The notes: generated by a model from the sequence alone, not told the origin. A DNA stretch of 64,000 bases from Amphibacillus sp052055485 (GCF_052055485.1 NZ_CP197171.1:434001-498000), one strand, 5' to 3'; counted from the stretch's first letter, positions 1 through 11,536 are shown. Made by a program: numbers and translations.

Positions 1-3234
<3,234 letters not shown>

Positions 3235-3334
3235 TATTGAATGAGCATCTCTTCTACTCTGTTTTGAAGCACTAGCTTCTTCTTACTTCTTTACTTAACT
3301 TAATGGTTGTTTGGATTCAGTTTTCAAAGATCAA

Positions 3335-3411
<77 letters not shown>

Positions 3412-3420
3412 TTTATTTTT

Positions 3421-3494
3421 TGGAGCGGGTGAAGAGAATCGAACTCTCGTCATCAGCTTGGAAGGCTGAGGTTTTACCACTAAACTACACCCGC
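3421..3494 (-). tRNA. tRNA-Gly (TCC)
   Basis: 74 nt with encoded CCA. The anticodon stem-loop contains CTTCCAA, giving anticodon TCC. It lies 9 bp upstream of tRNA-Ile in the same cluster. Confidence 0.96.
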
Positions 3495-3536
3495 ATATTA
3501 ATTGAACATCCTTCTATAATTCTCTTAAAAAGTCAA

Positions 3537-3613
3537 TGGCGCGCCCGAGAGGAGTTGAACCCCTAACCTCTTGATCCGTAGTCAAGCACTCTATCCAATT
3601 GAGCTACGGGCGC
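3537..3613 (-). tRNA. tRNA-Arg (ACG)
   Basis: 77 nt with encoded CCA. The acceptor GCGCCCG pairs with CGGGCGC, and the loop CTACGGA gives anticodon ACG, whose A34 would be edited to inosine. It is the first tRNA after the internal promoter at 3631-3660. Confidence 0.96.
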
Positions 3614-3630
3614 CATAAGCAACGTCTTTA

Positions 3631-3660
3631 AATATACCATATATTCATTTATCTTGTCAA
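3631..3660 (-). promoter_or_regulatory. internal promoter of the tRNA-rRNA operon
   Basis: On the minus strand TTGACA (3655-3660) and TATATT (3631-3636) are separated by 18 bp, a near-consensus housekeeping sigma promoter. It sits between tRNA-Leu and tRNA-Arg, so it can drive Arg, Gly and Ile tRNAs plus rRNA independently of the upstream tRNAs. Confidence 0.7.
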
Positions 3661-3679
3661 CAATTTTTTTGCGATTAAA

Positions 3680-3763
3680 TGCGGTCGAGAGGACTTGAAC
3701 CTCCACCGAGAAAACCCCGACTAGGCCCTCAACCTAGCGCGTCTGCCATTCCGCCACGACCGC
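3680..3763 (-). tRNA. tRNA-Leu (GAG)
   Basis: 84 nt class II tRNA with a long variable arm. The loop TTGAGGG gives anticodon GAG. No CCA is encoded: the discriminator A is followed by other bases, so CCA must be added by the nucleotidyltransferase, unlike its neighbours. Confidence 0.95.
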
Positions 3764-3846
3764 GTTATTCCCTTATTAGAAAAACTTAACTTATAACCAG
3801 AACTTTGCAGTGAGATGAGTAATCGCATTTCTGATAATATAAAAAA

Positions 3847-3922
3847 TGGTGAGCCATGAAGGATTCGAACCTTCGACCCTCTGATTAAAAGTCAGATGCT
3901 CTGCCAACTGAGCTAATGGCTC
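3847..3922 (-). tRNA. tRNA-Lys (TTT)
   Basis: 76 nt with encoded CCA and anticodon TTT (loop CTTTTAA). Its 5' half and 5' flank are partly duplicated at 4051-4079. Confidence 0.97.
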
Positions 3923-4050
3923 TTGTTATAAAGTATTTCTATTGATCAACTGAAGGTTTAGTTTGTTGACCCCTGCATCTTCCAGCTTATTCTTTAGATG
4001 TATATGCTTCGGGGTTACTCGTTGTTTATTCGGCAGATGTTGTTGCTCGT

Positions 4051-4079
4051 TGCTCTGCCAACTGGGCTAATGGCTCTTA
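4051..4079 (-). pseudogene. truncated copy of the tRNA-Lys 5' half
   Basis: These 29 bases match the first 27 or so nucleotides of tRNA-Lys (acceptor 5' strand, D arm) plus the two bases before it, with one difference (GGGCT for GAGCT on the plus strand). The similarity continues, at about 75-80 %, into the 5' flank to about 4115. The anticodon arm, T arm and CCA are missing, so it cannot be a functional tRNA. It lies inside the operon between tRNA-Gln and tRNA-Lys and should be transcribed. Confidence 0.75.
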
Positions 4080-4251
4080 TTAATAAGTGATTCTATTGGT
4101 TAATTGAAAGTTTAGCCCGCTGAGTCCCAAGTTATTAAATTCGCCACTTGTTTCCTGTCATTTATCTGAATGATTCTTTTCTTCAGTAGAAAACCCTTTA
4201 AAACATTTTGTTTTAAGGGTATCTTATCAAAGTTCAAGTTATAATAAGAAA

Positions 4252-4326
4252 TGGCTGGGCTAGCTGGATTCGAACCAGCGAATGACGGTACCAAAAACCG
4301 TTGCCTTACCGCTTGGCTATAGCCCA
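4252..4326 (-). tRNA. tRNA-Gln (TTG)
   Basis: 75 nt with encoded CCA. The acceptor TGGGCTA pairs with TAGCCCA and the loop TTTTGGT gives anticodon TTG. It is 12 bp downstream of tRNA-Asp in transcript order. Confidence 0.96.
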
Positions 4327-4338
4327 ATATATATTTGA

Positions 4339-4415
4339 TGGCGGTCCGGACGGGACTCGAACCCGCGACCTCCTGCGTGACAGGCAGGCATTCTAACCAG
4401 CTGAACTACCGGACC
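4339..4415 (-). tRNA. tRNA-Asp (GTC)
   Basis: 77 nt with encoded CCA and anticodon GTC in a CTGTCAC loop. It lies 12 bp from each neighbouring tRNA. Confidence 0.97.
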
Positions 4416-4427
4416 TAATATAGTGAA

Positions 4428-4502
4428 TGGTGACCCGTACGGGATTCGAACCCGTGTTACCGCCGTGAAAGGGCGGTGTCTTAACCGCTTGACCAACGGG
4501 CC
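4428..4502 (-). tRNA. tRNA-Glu (TTC)
   Basis: 75 nt with encoded CCA. The loop CTTTCAC gives anticodon TTC. The sequence resembles the Bacillus tRNA-Glu closely. Confidence 0.97.
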
Positions 4503-4520
4503 ATATTTGAGCAAAAAAAA

Positions 4521-4611
4521 TGGCGGAGAAGGAGGGATTTGAACCCTCGCGCCGCTTACGCGACCTACACCCTTAGCAGGGGCGCCTCTTCAGCCTCTTG
4601 AGTACTTCTCC
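4521..4611 (-). tRNA. tRNA-Ser (GCT)
   Basis: 91 nt class II tRNA with encoded CCA and a long variable arm. The loop CTGCTAA gives anticodon GCT. It starts one base after the CCA of tRNA-Asn. Confidence 0.96.
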
Positions 4612-4612
4612 A

Positions 4613-4687
4613 TGGCTCCACAGGTAGGATTCGAACCTACGACCGATCGGTTAACAGCCGATTGCTCTACCACTGAGCTACTGTGGA
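4613..4687 (-). tRNA. tRNA-Asn (GTT)
   Basis: 75 nt with encoded CCA and anticodon GTT. It is the first gene of the tRNA-rRNA operon, about 25 bp downstream of the predicted transcription start. The order Asn-Ser-Glu at the start resembles the tRNA cluster beside ydcK in Bacillus subtilis. Confidence 0.97.
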
Positions 4688-4720
4688 ATAATAACGACAT
4701 TTATATTAGCGACGTTAAAA

Positions 4721-4749
4721 ACTATACTATATATTTTTTTTGCTGTCAA
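4721..4749 (-). promoter_or_regulatory. main promoter of the tRNA-rRNA operon
   Basis: On the minus strand TTGACA (4744-4749) and TATAGT (4721-4726) are spaced by exactly 17 bp, with an A-rich spacer. This is a strong SigA-type promoter whose transcript would start near 4713 and enter tRNA-Asn. Confidence 0.85.
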
Positions 4750-4845
4750 CTAAATTTAAAGCATTATTTTAATAAAGAACGAAAAAACTCATATATACAG
4801 TTTACTCGTTTTCATACTGTTAGGTCAAGAGCTCTATTGATTTTT

Positions 4846-5298
4846 TTAATTAACAGGACTGATTTTTCCTTTGCAACGTCCACAACTGTATTTCTTAATA
4901 TTTACTTTTCTTTTTCTTTTATACAATTGACCACAAGATAGGCATCTATATTTATAAAAAAAGGATGTTTTATTCTTTTCCGAAGGCAAAGGTTGACAGT
5001 ATCGAGGTGAATTTGTTTCGCTTAATAGTTTTTTAAACGTACTATCACCATGCCCAAAAGCTTTCCCTTCTATATGAAGATGATAGTGGCAGAGTTCATG
5101 TTTAATAATTCCTATTGTTTCTTCCATTCCAAGTTCATCTATGTACTTAGGATTGATTTCAATTCTCCTTTTACCAGGTAAATATCGCCCACCAGTTGTA
5201 CGTAGTCGAGAATTAAAAACAGCCTCATTTACAAATGGTTTGTTAAAAAATTGTTTGGATATATCACTGACCAGTTGTTGTAATTGTCTATCATTCAT
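4846..5298 (-). CDS. SprT-like zinc metalloprotein (YdcK type)
   Basis: 150 residues. The zinc-protease signature HELCH is at residues 67-71, followed by a conserved His/Gly segment, and a C-terminal zinc ribbon has Cys pairs at 119/122 and 139/142. This matches the SprT-like family of Bacillus YdcK in length and layout. The eukaryotic relative Spartan cleaves DNA-protein crosslinks; the bacterial role is not established. It sits between the tRNA operon and the oxamate island; in B. subtilis the same gene is next to tex and tRNAs, so the island appears to have separated sprT from tex. Start ATG at 5298. Confidence 0.85.
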   Translation of the reverse strand: MNDRQLQQLVSDISKQFFNKPFVNEAVFNSRLRTTGGRYLPGKRRIEINPKYIDELGMEETIGIIKHELCHYHLHIEGKAFGHGDSTFKKLLSETNSPRYCQPLPSEKNKTSFFYKYRCLSCGQLYKRKRKVNIKKYSCGRCKGKISPVN

Positions 5299-5660
5299 GA
5301 TGGCATATTCCTTATTTTTAAAAATAAAACACTCAATCGACTTATAAATATTAAAGCTTGTCCTTTACTTGTACACGGATATGCTTGCTTCAACATTCCC
5401 ACACAACGTAAGGCCATTCCTTTAAATAACTAGTTTTTCTTATACTTAGACTCTCTTTCGTCAAACAGCTTCTTTATGATTAGTCAAAAATTATTAGCCG
5501 AACCAATGAGCTGAGCTTTTTAACGCTATGAATAATTAGCCACTTTCCTTAGTACATTATTCAGTACAAAAATATTGATGTAAGTCGTTGAGATTTTAGT
5601 TGCAATAACTCACCTATCGAAAGCAGTTACTAGAATTTTATACTTTCATAACATATAAAT
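5299..5660. other. intergenic region, no gene seen
   Basis: About 360 bp of AT-rich DNA between sprT and arcC with no convincing coding frame. It contains a degenerate copy of the dispersed repeat module at 5601-5632 (see the repeat entries). Bases 5630-5658 resemble 19136-19165 in front of the AraC gene, which suggests a longer decayed repeat. Confidence 0.6.
5601..5632 (+). repeat. dispersed intergenic repeat, partial module M2
   Basis: This 32-bp stretch reads GCAATAACTCACCTATCGAA followed by AGCAGTTACT and closely parallels 26766-26800 (GCAATTACTCGTCCCATCGA then AAGCAGTTACT) and, less closely, 18952-18975. It is a degenerate member of the family described at 18891-19016. Confidence 0.55.
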
Positions 5661-5691
5661 CAAGCCCATAACGCTCAACATTATGGGCTTG
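5661..5691 (-). terminator. hairpin terminator downstream of arcC
   Basis: A perfect 11-bp stem (CAAGCCCATAA with TTATGGGCTTG) around a 9-base loop lies 6 bp after the arcC stop codon. The T run after it on the minus strand is weak (GATTTATAT), so termination may be partial. Confidence 0.7.
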
Positions 5692-5697
5692 TTTCCT

Positions 5698-6630
5698 TTA
5701 CTGGACATGCGTTCCAGTTTGTTCAGAAAAGATATTCTCGACATTATCCAGTGAAGTAATAATTGTTGTATTATTTTTCTCTGAATGTTCAACAAATTCT
5801 ATTGCCGCTTCAACTTTAGGAAGCATACTACCTGGTGCAAATTGATTTTCTTTAATATATTGTTTCAATTCTTCTACAGTTACATGCGTTAGTTTCTTTT
5901 GATTAGGTTGGTTGTAATTAACAAAAACATGGTCGACCGCTGTTAAAATAATAAAGACATCCGCATCAATTAACTCTGCTAATTTCTCCGAAGCTAAATC
6001 TTTATCAATTACCGCCTCGACTCCTTCTGTCTGATCATTATCCATTGTAACAGGTATACCTCCACCACCTGCCGCAACCGTAACAACTCCAGAATCGACT
6101 AACTTATTAATGAGAGATGCTTCACTAATACTAATCGGTTTGGGTGAAGGGACAACTTTTCTCCAACCCCTTCCTGAATCTTCTATATAAGTGTCACCAC
6201 TACTTTGTTGATCTTTCTCTTCTTCGCTTAGAAAAGGGCCAATTGGTTTTGTTGGATTGGTAAATGCAGGATCTTCCTTACTAACCACTGCTTGTGTTAA
6301 TAACGTGGCCACTTCCTTCTCTATTCCCCTTTTCTTTAAGGCGTCTCTCATTGCTTGCTGGAGCCAATAGCCAATACTACCTTGTGTCATAGCTACACAC
6401 GTGTCTAATGGAAGGGCTGGATTGTCTGGTGAGTCAGCAGCCATTTGTTGTAAAAGTAAATTTCCAACTTGTGGTCCGTTCCCGTGAGAAATAATTAATT
6501 CATTACCTTGTTCAATTAAAGGGACCAATCGTTCTGCCGTCTGTTTCAATGCAACTTGTTGTGATTCTGCACTGGCATCATCCGATAAAATCGCATTTCC
6601 CCCTAATGCTACAACTATCTTCTTTGTCAT
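5698..6630 (-). CDS. arcC: carbamate kinase
   Basis: 310 residues, the normal length of carbamate kinase. The N-terminal VVALGGNAIL (residues 6-15), the HGNGPQVGNLL segment near residue 50 and the AAGGGGIPV glycine-rich motif near residue 190 are diagnostic of this amino-acid-kinase family. It converts carbamoyl phosphate and ADP into carbamate and ATP in the cytoplasm. Its ATG overlaps the stop of the DUF2877 gene by 4 bp (ATGA), so the two are translationally coupled. No ornithine carbamoyltransferase or arginine deiminase is nearby; the neighbours FdrA/DUF1116/DUF2877 point to carbamoyl phosphate made from oxalurate (established for the E. coli relatives, inferred here). Confidence 0.93.
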   Translation of the reverse strand: MTKKIVVALGGNAILSDDASAESQQVALKQTAERLVPLIEQGNELIISHGNGPQVGNLLLQQMAADSPDNPALPLDTCVAMTQGSIGYWLQQAMRDALKKRGIEKEVATLLTQAVVSKEDPAFTNPTKPIGPFLSEEEKDQQSSGDTYIEDSGRGWRKVVPSPKPISISEASLINKLVDSGVVTVAAGGGGIPVTMDNDQTEGVEAVIDKDLASEKLAELIDADVFIILTAVDHVFVNYNQPNQKKLTHVTVEELKQYIKENQFAPGSMLPKVEAAIEFVEHSEKNNTTIITSLDNVENIFSEQTGTHVQ

Positions 6631-7478
6631 ACTTTCACCTCATTAGTTAATATATAGTCAAGTCCACATAAGAAGCCGATTAGTAAATCAAACCCCGATG
6701 TGTGACCATAACTGACAAATTTATCAATTATGTGCTCCAGATCTATTAGATCATGTGTAAAAAGAATTTGTTCTAAATAGAAAGCTTGTTCACTTACAAA
6801 ACCCTCTATTAAAGTAATTAAGTAGTAATAACTTACCTCAGTTGTCCTTATTTGCTTTAATTCAGCTTGAAGTACAGTTAATAAATCTTCTGCATGATGA
6901 CATAACAGCCGTACAAGTGTATAGCCATATAGAATGTCATCTCCCGTTGGAGTCAGTCCAATACCTCTTCCGAGTAAATAACGAACTTGTAAGACAAGTT
7001 GTTCAATGTGATCGTATTTTGTTAAGCCGGCTAACACAAATGGATCTATATTGGATTGAATGAGACCGGAGCCTTCATTTATCCTTGCTTCAAACTTATT
7101 TAAAGTCAGTCGGCTGTGTTGTAGCTCTTCTACAGATATCTGCTTATTTTTATCTAACTTTAAATTTTTTTCATTAAATAATTGGAGTTCGAGTCCAATG
7201 AATCCTATTTCAGTATAAATCATTAATTGATTTTGTTTTAATCTAACACGATCTTTCGGTTGAACGGCCTCAATTATTCGGTGACAATCCAGCTCATTAA
7301 TTTGTATGCCATATGATGATAAGGGTTGCTTAAAGCTACCAATGTGAATGAGTTGCTCACCGATTTTAATATTTAAACTGTGTTTAAATACTTGTTTGAC
7401 ATAACCTACAGCTAATTTTTGTCTGAAAAAAAGGGACAAAAAATTGCTTTTCGTCCCATTTAGTATGCTTAGTAACAT
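6627..7478 (-). CDS. DUF2877 protein, probable oxamate carbamoyltransferase subunit (AllH type)
   Basis: 283 residues, close to the 271 of E. coli YlbF/AllH. The segment GRGIGLTPTGDDILYGY (near residues 170-186) is the conserved core of DUF2877, and a Ser/His-containing GHTSGFDLLIGFLCGL stretch is near the C terminus. In E. coli FdrA, YlbE and YlbF (AllFGH) are reported to form oxamate carbamoyltransferase. Its ATG overlaps the last base of the FdrA-fusion stop (TAATG), and it overlaps arcC by 4 bp, so all three are in one coupled transcript. The assignment rests on the motif plus neighbourhood. This gene is unrelated to B. subtilis ylbF. Confidence 0.82.
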   Translation of the reverse strand: MLLSILNGTKSNFLSLFFRQKLAVGYVKQVFKHSLNIKIGEQLIHIGSFKQPLSSYGIQINELDCHRIIEAVQPKDRVRLKQNQLMIYTEIGFIGLELQLFNEKNLKLDKNKQISVEELQHSRLTLNKFEARINEGSGLIQSNIDPFVLAGLTKYDHIEQLVLQVRYLLGRGIGLTPTGDDILYGYTLVRLLCHHAEDLLTVLQAELKQIRTTEVSYYYLITLIEGFVSEQAFYLEQILFTHDLIDLEHIIDKFVSYGHTSGFDLLIGFLCGLDYILTNEVKV

Positions 7479-10477
7479 TAATCGATATCTAGTCCGATCG
7501 ATTCGGCATATGCGACAAGTGCTTTCTCGAAACAGGCAAGTGGGGCACGGACTGTCCCTGCTCCAACCTGACCAACTCCAGCTTGTTTATGAGCAATACC
7601 TGTATTAATAATCGGTGTAATACCTGTTTCAACAACTTTCCTAATATCGATTCCTAGTGGGGCACCCTTAAAGTCCCAAGTAGGGATACTATAATTTGGA
7701 TTGTGCTCGACATATATTTGCATCATTTCATCACTTGTCTCCAAAGCGTCCTCAAAGCCTCCTGCGCCTACAAAGCGAGTTACTCCAGGAGCTGCAATCA
7801 TAGCAACCCCACCAACACCAATCGTTTCAGTGATCGCACTATCGCCGATATCCGGGTTACCATCTTCCTCAGTAAAGCCAGTAAAATACAAGCCTCTTGG
7901 TAAATTAACAGGAGCTGTAAACCACTGATCACCTAACCCACTGACTCGGATACCAAAATCCTTACCGTTTCTTGTTAACGTAGTGACAATCGTTCCTTCT
8001 TCCACTCGACGCGCTCCATCAACTGTTGCTTTACCACTTGCCATCATGACATTTAGGAAAAATTGATCTGTGTCCGCCAAAAATTGGACAACTTCTTCTT
8101 TAATTGATAAATCAACACCATCTAATGCTAGAATTCCTGGTGCCACTTCTTTTAGGAATAGCAAACTTGCTGCAATGTTTCGCTGGTGAAACTCATCTCC
8201 CATTGTGATTGCTTTAGCTACAATAACATTTAGGTTAATTCCGTCATCCATTTCTTTAATTGTTTGGCTTAACGTTGGTCCTAACACATTCTTCATCCAT
8301 TTGAGTCGGTCAACAACTTCTTGAGAATAAGCACCAAATCGAAGCACTTTCCCAATGCCTTCATTCATCGTACAATAAGCACGATTACCATTCTCTCTAT
8401 TTTCAACGACTAGTACAGGCATATTCTTAGAAGTAATCCCGCCCATCGGGCCAACAGCATTTACATGGTGACAAGGGATAAAGGTAATCTCACCTTTTTC
8501 TAGCATAGCTGTCACTTCTTCTTCAGTATCCGCCCAACCTTCAAATAATGCGGCACCCATACAAGATCCTTGCATCGGACCTGTCATCTCCTCATAGCGA
8601 ATCGGTGGTCCTGCATGTAAGAGAACTTTGTCATTTAACTCAGGTATAACGGTGTGAGCTGGAACCACATCTACCAAAAAGGGCTCTGCACCTTTTAATT
8701 TTTCAATCACACGCTGATTTTGCACGTTGATTTCATCCATTTGGCTGAGCTGATCAAGAATTTTGATTAACTTAGGATCACCACCAGCTATCGGTTTCCA
8801 ATTAAATTGAACCGAAGAACCGCCATGATCTTCGACAACTTGACCAAAACTTTCTAAACCAACATTGATAATACTTGGCTTTTTATTTAATAGTAATTGT
8901 ATATCTTCACTCACTTCAGGTAAAGTTATTTTTTCGGACTTGTAATCATCTCTGTATTTATCTTTTTCATGCCAATCATAGCCAATAAATTGAAGGGCTA
9001 AATCAATCGCTTGAGCATTGCTTTCTTTAACAAAAACACCCATATTCTCTAAAGTTTGAACAGCCTCATTATAGTCTTGTGGATCTTGGTTTGTCCCGCA
9101 AACCGTGGCAACAAATTTAAGGTCCCGCTTATTTTCTTCAGCTATTTGTTTGGCCTCTTCAATTACAGGTTTTAGGGCTCCAGCCATATCTGGATGAGAA
9201 CCATAACCTAACACAACATCAAAAAGAATGACACCTGTTTGTTCATCATTAGCACTCTCGATGATTTTTTCTTTTCGAATCGCTGGGTCAATCATTGGAT
9301 GTGGTTTCCCTTGTGTATATAAATCATCCCCTAAATCAACTACTTCATTTCCTTCTGCTTTTAACACATAGCCTTCTTCTTTAATTAATCCGCCTGTATC
9401 TAACGCTTCAGAGATGAGCATACCCGCTTCAGAGGCTAACGTTCCTCCCGAATACAAACCTTTAATCGTCTTGTTTCCAGCTAATGCTTGTTGTGAGAAT
9501 TCTGCTTTTTGTTGGTAATTGGCTTTGACCTCTTTTCCATTTGCCAAATCAACAGCTATTCTTGCTGTTTCTTCTAATGTGTGAGCAAGATATACATCAC
9601 CCTCATGTTGGGTTGGATTCTCACCAACAAAGATAGCAACAACTGGTTTATCAATACTATGCAAATGCTCAACAACTTGATCTCGCACTTCTTTTGCTGG
9701 TGGCTTTGAAATAACAACAAGCACATCGGTTGGATCATGGACTGCTAAGCCTGCCAGGGCATCAAGCATGGTAATCGCACCAACCTCTTCCGACAAATCA
9801 CGACCGCCTGTCCCAATGGCATGACTAACGCCACCTCCGAGACGATCAATAATCGTTGTCACTTCTTGAATACCTGTCCCCGCAGCAGCCACTACTCCAA
9901 TATTTCCTGGTTTAATAACATTAGTAAATGCCATTGGCGTATTTGAAATAATACCAGTCCCTGAATCAGGTCCCATTAAAAGCAGTCCCTTTTCATGAGC
10001 CTTTTTCTTCAATCTAACTTCATCTTCAAGGGATACGTTATCACTAAATACAAATGCATGAAGTCCCTCATCAATAGCCCGTTCAATTTCTTTAGCTGCG
10101 TACTCACCAGGAATAGAAATTAATGCTACATTCGCATCTGCTTGGGCTGCTAAACCATCCTTCCAATTATTGACCTCTTTAACATCCTTTGAATCTTTTT
10201 TGACTGATAAATCACTTAAAAATGTGTCGACTTCTTCTAACACCTGTTCGACAACCGACTCGTCTTCTGTTTCAAGTGCAATAATAATATCGTTACCCGT
10301 TGCAGCGTCTGCCTCTTCGTTAAAAAGTGAAGCCTCTTTCAAAATATCTTTGTTTGCAGGGGTTCCCATCATCACTTGCGCTTTCTCAACACCCTCAATT
10401 TCACTAACTGAATTTGTTAGAAGCATGAGGTTAATAGAATCTTGATAACTATTCTTTTTTATTTCACAGTAGAGCAC
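7478..10477 (-). CDS. fdrA: FdrA-DUF1116 fusion, probable oxamate carbamoyltransferase
   Basis: 999 residues. Residues 1 to about 505 resemble FdrA, a protein of the succinyl-CoA synthetase fold: MGPDSGTG at 169-176, a nucleotide-binding VVAAAGTGIQE at 195-205 and IGTGGRDL at 221-228. A charged linker (about 505-528) leads to a DUF1116 domain (about 530-999; starts SIINVGLESF, then FNWKPIAGGDP). In E. coli these are two separate genes, fdrA (555 aa) and ylbE (419 aa). The frame is open throughout with no stop at the junction, so this is a genuine fusion. The start is GTG at 10477 with GGAGG 8 bases upstream. Expected reaction: oxalurate plus phosphate to oxamate plus carbamoyl phosphate (by analogy). 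First gene of the fdrA-DUF2877-arcC operon. Confidence 0.85.
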   Translation of the reverse strand: MLYCEIKKNSYQDSINLMLLTNSVSEIEGVEKAQVMMGTPANKDILKEASLFNEEADAATGNDIIIALETEDESVVEQVLEEVDTFLSDLSVKKDSKDVKEVNNWKDGLAAQADANVALISIPGEYAAKEIERAIDEGLHAFVFSDNVSLEDEVRLKKKAHEKGLLLMGPDSGTGIISNTPMAFTNVIKPGNIGVVAAAGTGIQEVTTIIDRLGGGVSHAIGTGGRDLSEEVGAITMLDALAGLAVHDPTDVLVVISKPPAKEVRDQVVEHLHSIDKPVVAIFVGENPTQHEGDVYLAHTLEETARIAVDLANGKEVKANYQQKAEFSQQALAGNKTIKGLYSGGTLASEAGMLISEALDTGGLIKEEGYVLKAEGNEVVDLGDDLYTQGKPHPMIDPAIRKEKIIESANDEQTGVILFDVVLGYGSHPDMAGALKPVIEEAKQIAEENKRDLKFVATVCGTNQDPQDYNEAVQTLENMGVFVKESNAQAIDLALQFIGYDWHEKDKYRDDYKSEKITLPEVSEDIQLLLNKKPSIINVGLESFGQVVEDHGGSSVQFNWKPIAGGDPKLIKILDQLSQMDEINVQNQRVIEKLKGAEPFLVDVVPAHTVIPELNDKVLLHAGPPIRYEEMTGPMQGSCMGAALFEGWADTEEEVTAMLEKGEITFIPCHHVNAVGPMGGITSKNMPVLVVENRENGNRAYCTMNEGIGKVLRFGAYSQEVVDRLKWMKNVLGPTLSQTIKEMDDGINLNVIVAKAITMGDEFHQRNIAASLLFLKEVAPGILALDGVDLSIKEEVVQFLADTDQFFLNVMMASGKATVDGARRVEEGTIVTTLTRNGKDFGIRVSGLGDQWFTAPVNLPRGLYFTGFTEEDGNPDIGDSAITETIGVGGVAMIAAPGVTRFVGAGGFEDALETSDEMMQIYVEHNPNYSIPTWDFKGAPLGIDIRKVVETGITPIINTGIAHKQAGVGQVGAGTVRAPLACFEKALVAYAESIGLDID

Positions 10478-10512
10478 TTATAACGCCTCCAAGTATTAGA
10501 TTTAATACATTT

Positions 10513-10540
10513 ATTATAAAAGCTTTGGAAAACGGATACA
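10513..10540 (-). promoter_or_regulatory. fdrA -10 element and cre-like site
   Basis: On the minus strand TATAAT lies at 10513-10518 ahead of fdrA but no fitting -35 is found 17 bp upstream, which suggests an activator. At 10527-10540 the plus strand reads GGAAAACGGATACA, matching 12 of 14 positions of the CcpA cre consensus TGWAANCGNTNWCA. It would place the operon under catabolite control. Both calls are tentative. Confidence 0.35.
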
Positions 10541-10610
10541 TCTACGTCAATAGATAAAGTTAACTACGGTTTTTTTCCTTAACGGATAAAAAAGTAAGCT
10601 TAGATCTTTT

Positions 10611-10639
10611 TTGCTATACAAAAGCCAATCAATTATGCT
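10611..10639 (+). promoter_or_regulatory. promoter of the alpha/beta hydrolase gene
   Basis: TTGCTA (10611-10616) and TATGCT (10634-10639) are separated by 17 bp on the plus strand, about 40 bp before the start codon. Each box matches 4 of 6 consensus bases. Confidence 0.45.
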
Positions 10640-10678
10640 AACTTAAATAATAATTCTCTATTAAGGAGCCTCTCAAAG

Positions 10679-11521
10679 ATGAAAGAAGTATTTACCTATA
10701 CAACTAATGAATCACTCAATTTAAACATTAGCTTCTATAAAAGCAAGTGCAGTACTGCTAGCCAAACGATTATTTATTTACACGGAGGTGGATTGATCTA
10801 TGGTAATCGTGATGATCTGCCGAAAGAATATATTGAGCAATTTTTGGCTAATGGTTTTCATGTCATAACCGTTGATTACCCACTGGCGCCAGAATCAAAA
10901 CTCCCTACAATTATCCATTATCTAAGGCAATCAATTGATTGGTTTTTGACCCACTATCGCGACTTATTAAGGATCTCATCACAAAGATACATCTTATTCG
11001 GACGTTCAGCAGGTGCTTATTTAGCTCTATTACTTACAGCGAAGGAAACCTTAATCCAACCAGACAAACTGATTTTGTTCTATGGCTATCATCTACTGAA
11101 TACACAAGCCTTTACAACGCCAAGTCAATATTATAATCAGTTCAAGGAAGTACCAAAATCAGTCATTTCACGCATGATTACAAATAAAATGTTAGTGGAT
11201 GGACCTATTCAAAAGCGCTTTTTAATCTATCTATATGCCCGTCAAACCGGACAATGGCTAGACTTTCTAATTGATCCAAGCCATCAAATCTCTGAGTTTG
11301 AACTCACTGAAAAAGATTTGCAGCAACTACCAGAAACCTTTATTGCCCAGAGTAAACAAGATCAGGATGTGCCTTATTCCTTTGCGAAAACACTAAATGC
11401 ACATATTTCTAAAAACAGATTATACACACTAGAATACGGTGAGCATGACTTTGACAGAATTCCTCACCATCACTCTGCAAAAACCGCTTATAATCAGTTA
11501 ATCGATTGGTTAACAAAATAA
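10679..11521 (+). CDS. alpha/beta hydrolase, HSL/BD-FAE-like esterase
   Basis: 280 residues of an alpha/beta-hydrolase. Visible are the oxyanion-hole motif HGGG (residues 35-38), the nucleophile elbow GRSAG near residue 108, a likely Asp in the QSKQDQDVPY region and the terminal His in GEHDFDRIPHHHS. It is divergent from fdrA and ends at a shared bidirectional terminator. There is no signal peptide, so it is cytoplasmic. The substrate is unknown; position inside the oxamate island suggests hydrolysis of an ester or amide precursor, but this is inference from context only. ATG at 10679 has AAGGAG upstream. Confidence 0.75.
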   Translation: MKEVFTYTTNESLNLNISFYKSKCSTASQTIIYLHGGGLIYGNRDDLPKEYIEQFLANGFHVITVDYPLAPESKLPTIIHYLRQSIDWFLTHYRDLLRISSQRYILFGRSAGAYLALLLTAKETLIQPDKLILFYGYHLLNTQAFTTPSQYYNQFKEVPKSVISRMITNKMLVDGPIQKRFLIYLYARQTGQWLDFLIDPSHQISEFELTEKDLQQLPETFIAQSKQDQDVPYSFAKTLNAHISKNRLYTLEYGEHDFDRIPHHHSAKTAYNQLIDWLTK

Positions 11522-11536
11522 CAACACTCTGAATGA

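Noticed and set aside
4051..4079. tRNA-Lys fragment as an attachment site of an integrative element
   Set aside because: Integrases normally duplicate the tRNA 3' end; here the 5' half plus 5' flank is duplicated, and no integrase or element lies between the copies.
4112..4941. Short frames over the tRNA cluster
   Set aside because: Their peptides contain tRNA-derived strings (for example FEPTTDRLTADCSTTELLW) and are shadows of tRNA genes.
5698..6630. Carbamate kinase as part of the arginine deiminase pathway
   Set aside because: No arcA, arcB or arcD gene is nearby; it is coupled to DUF2877 and FdrA-DUF1116 instead.
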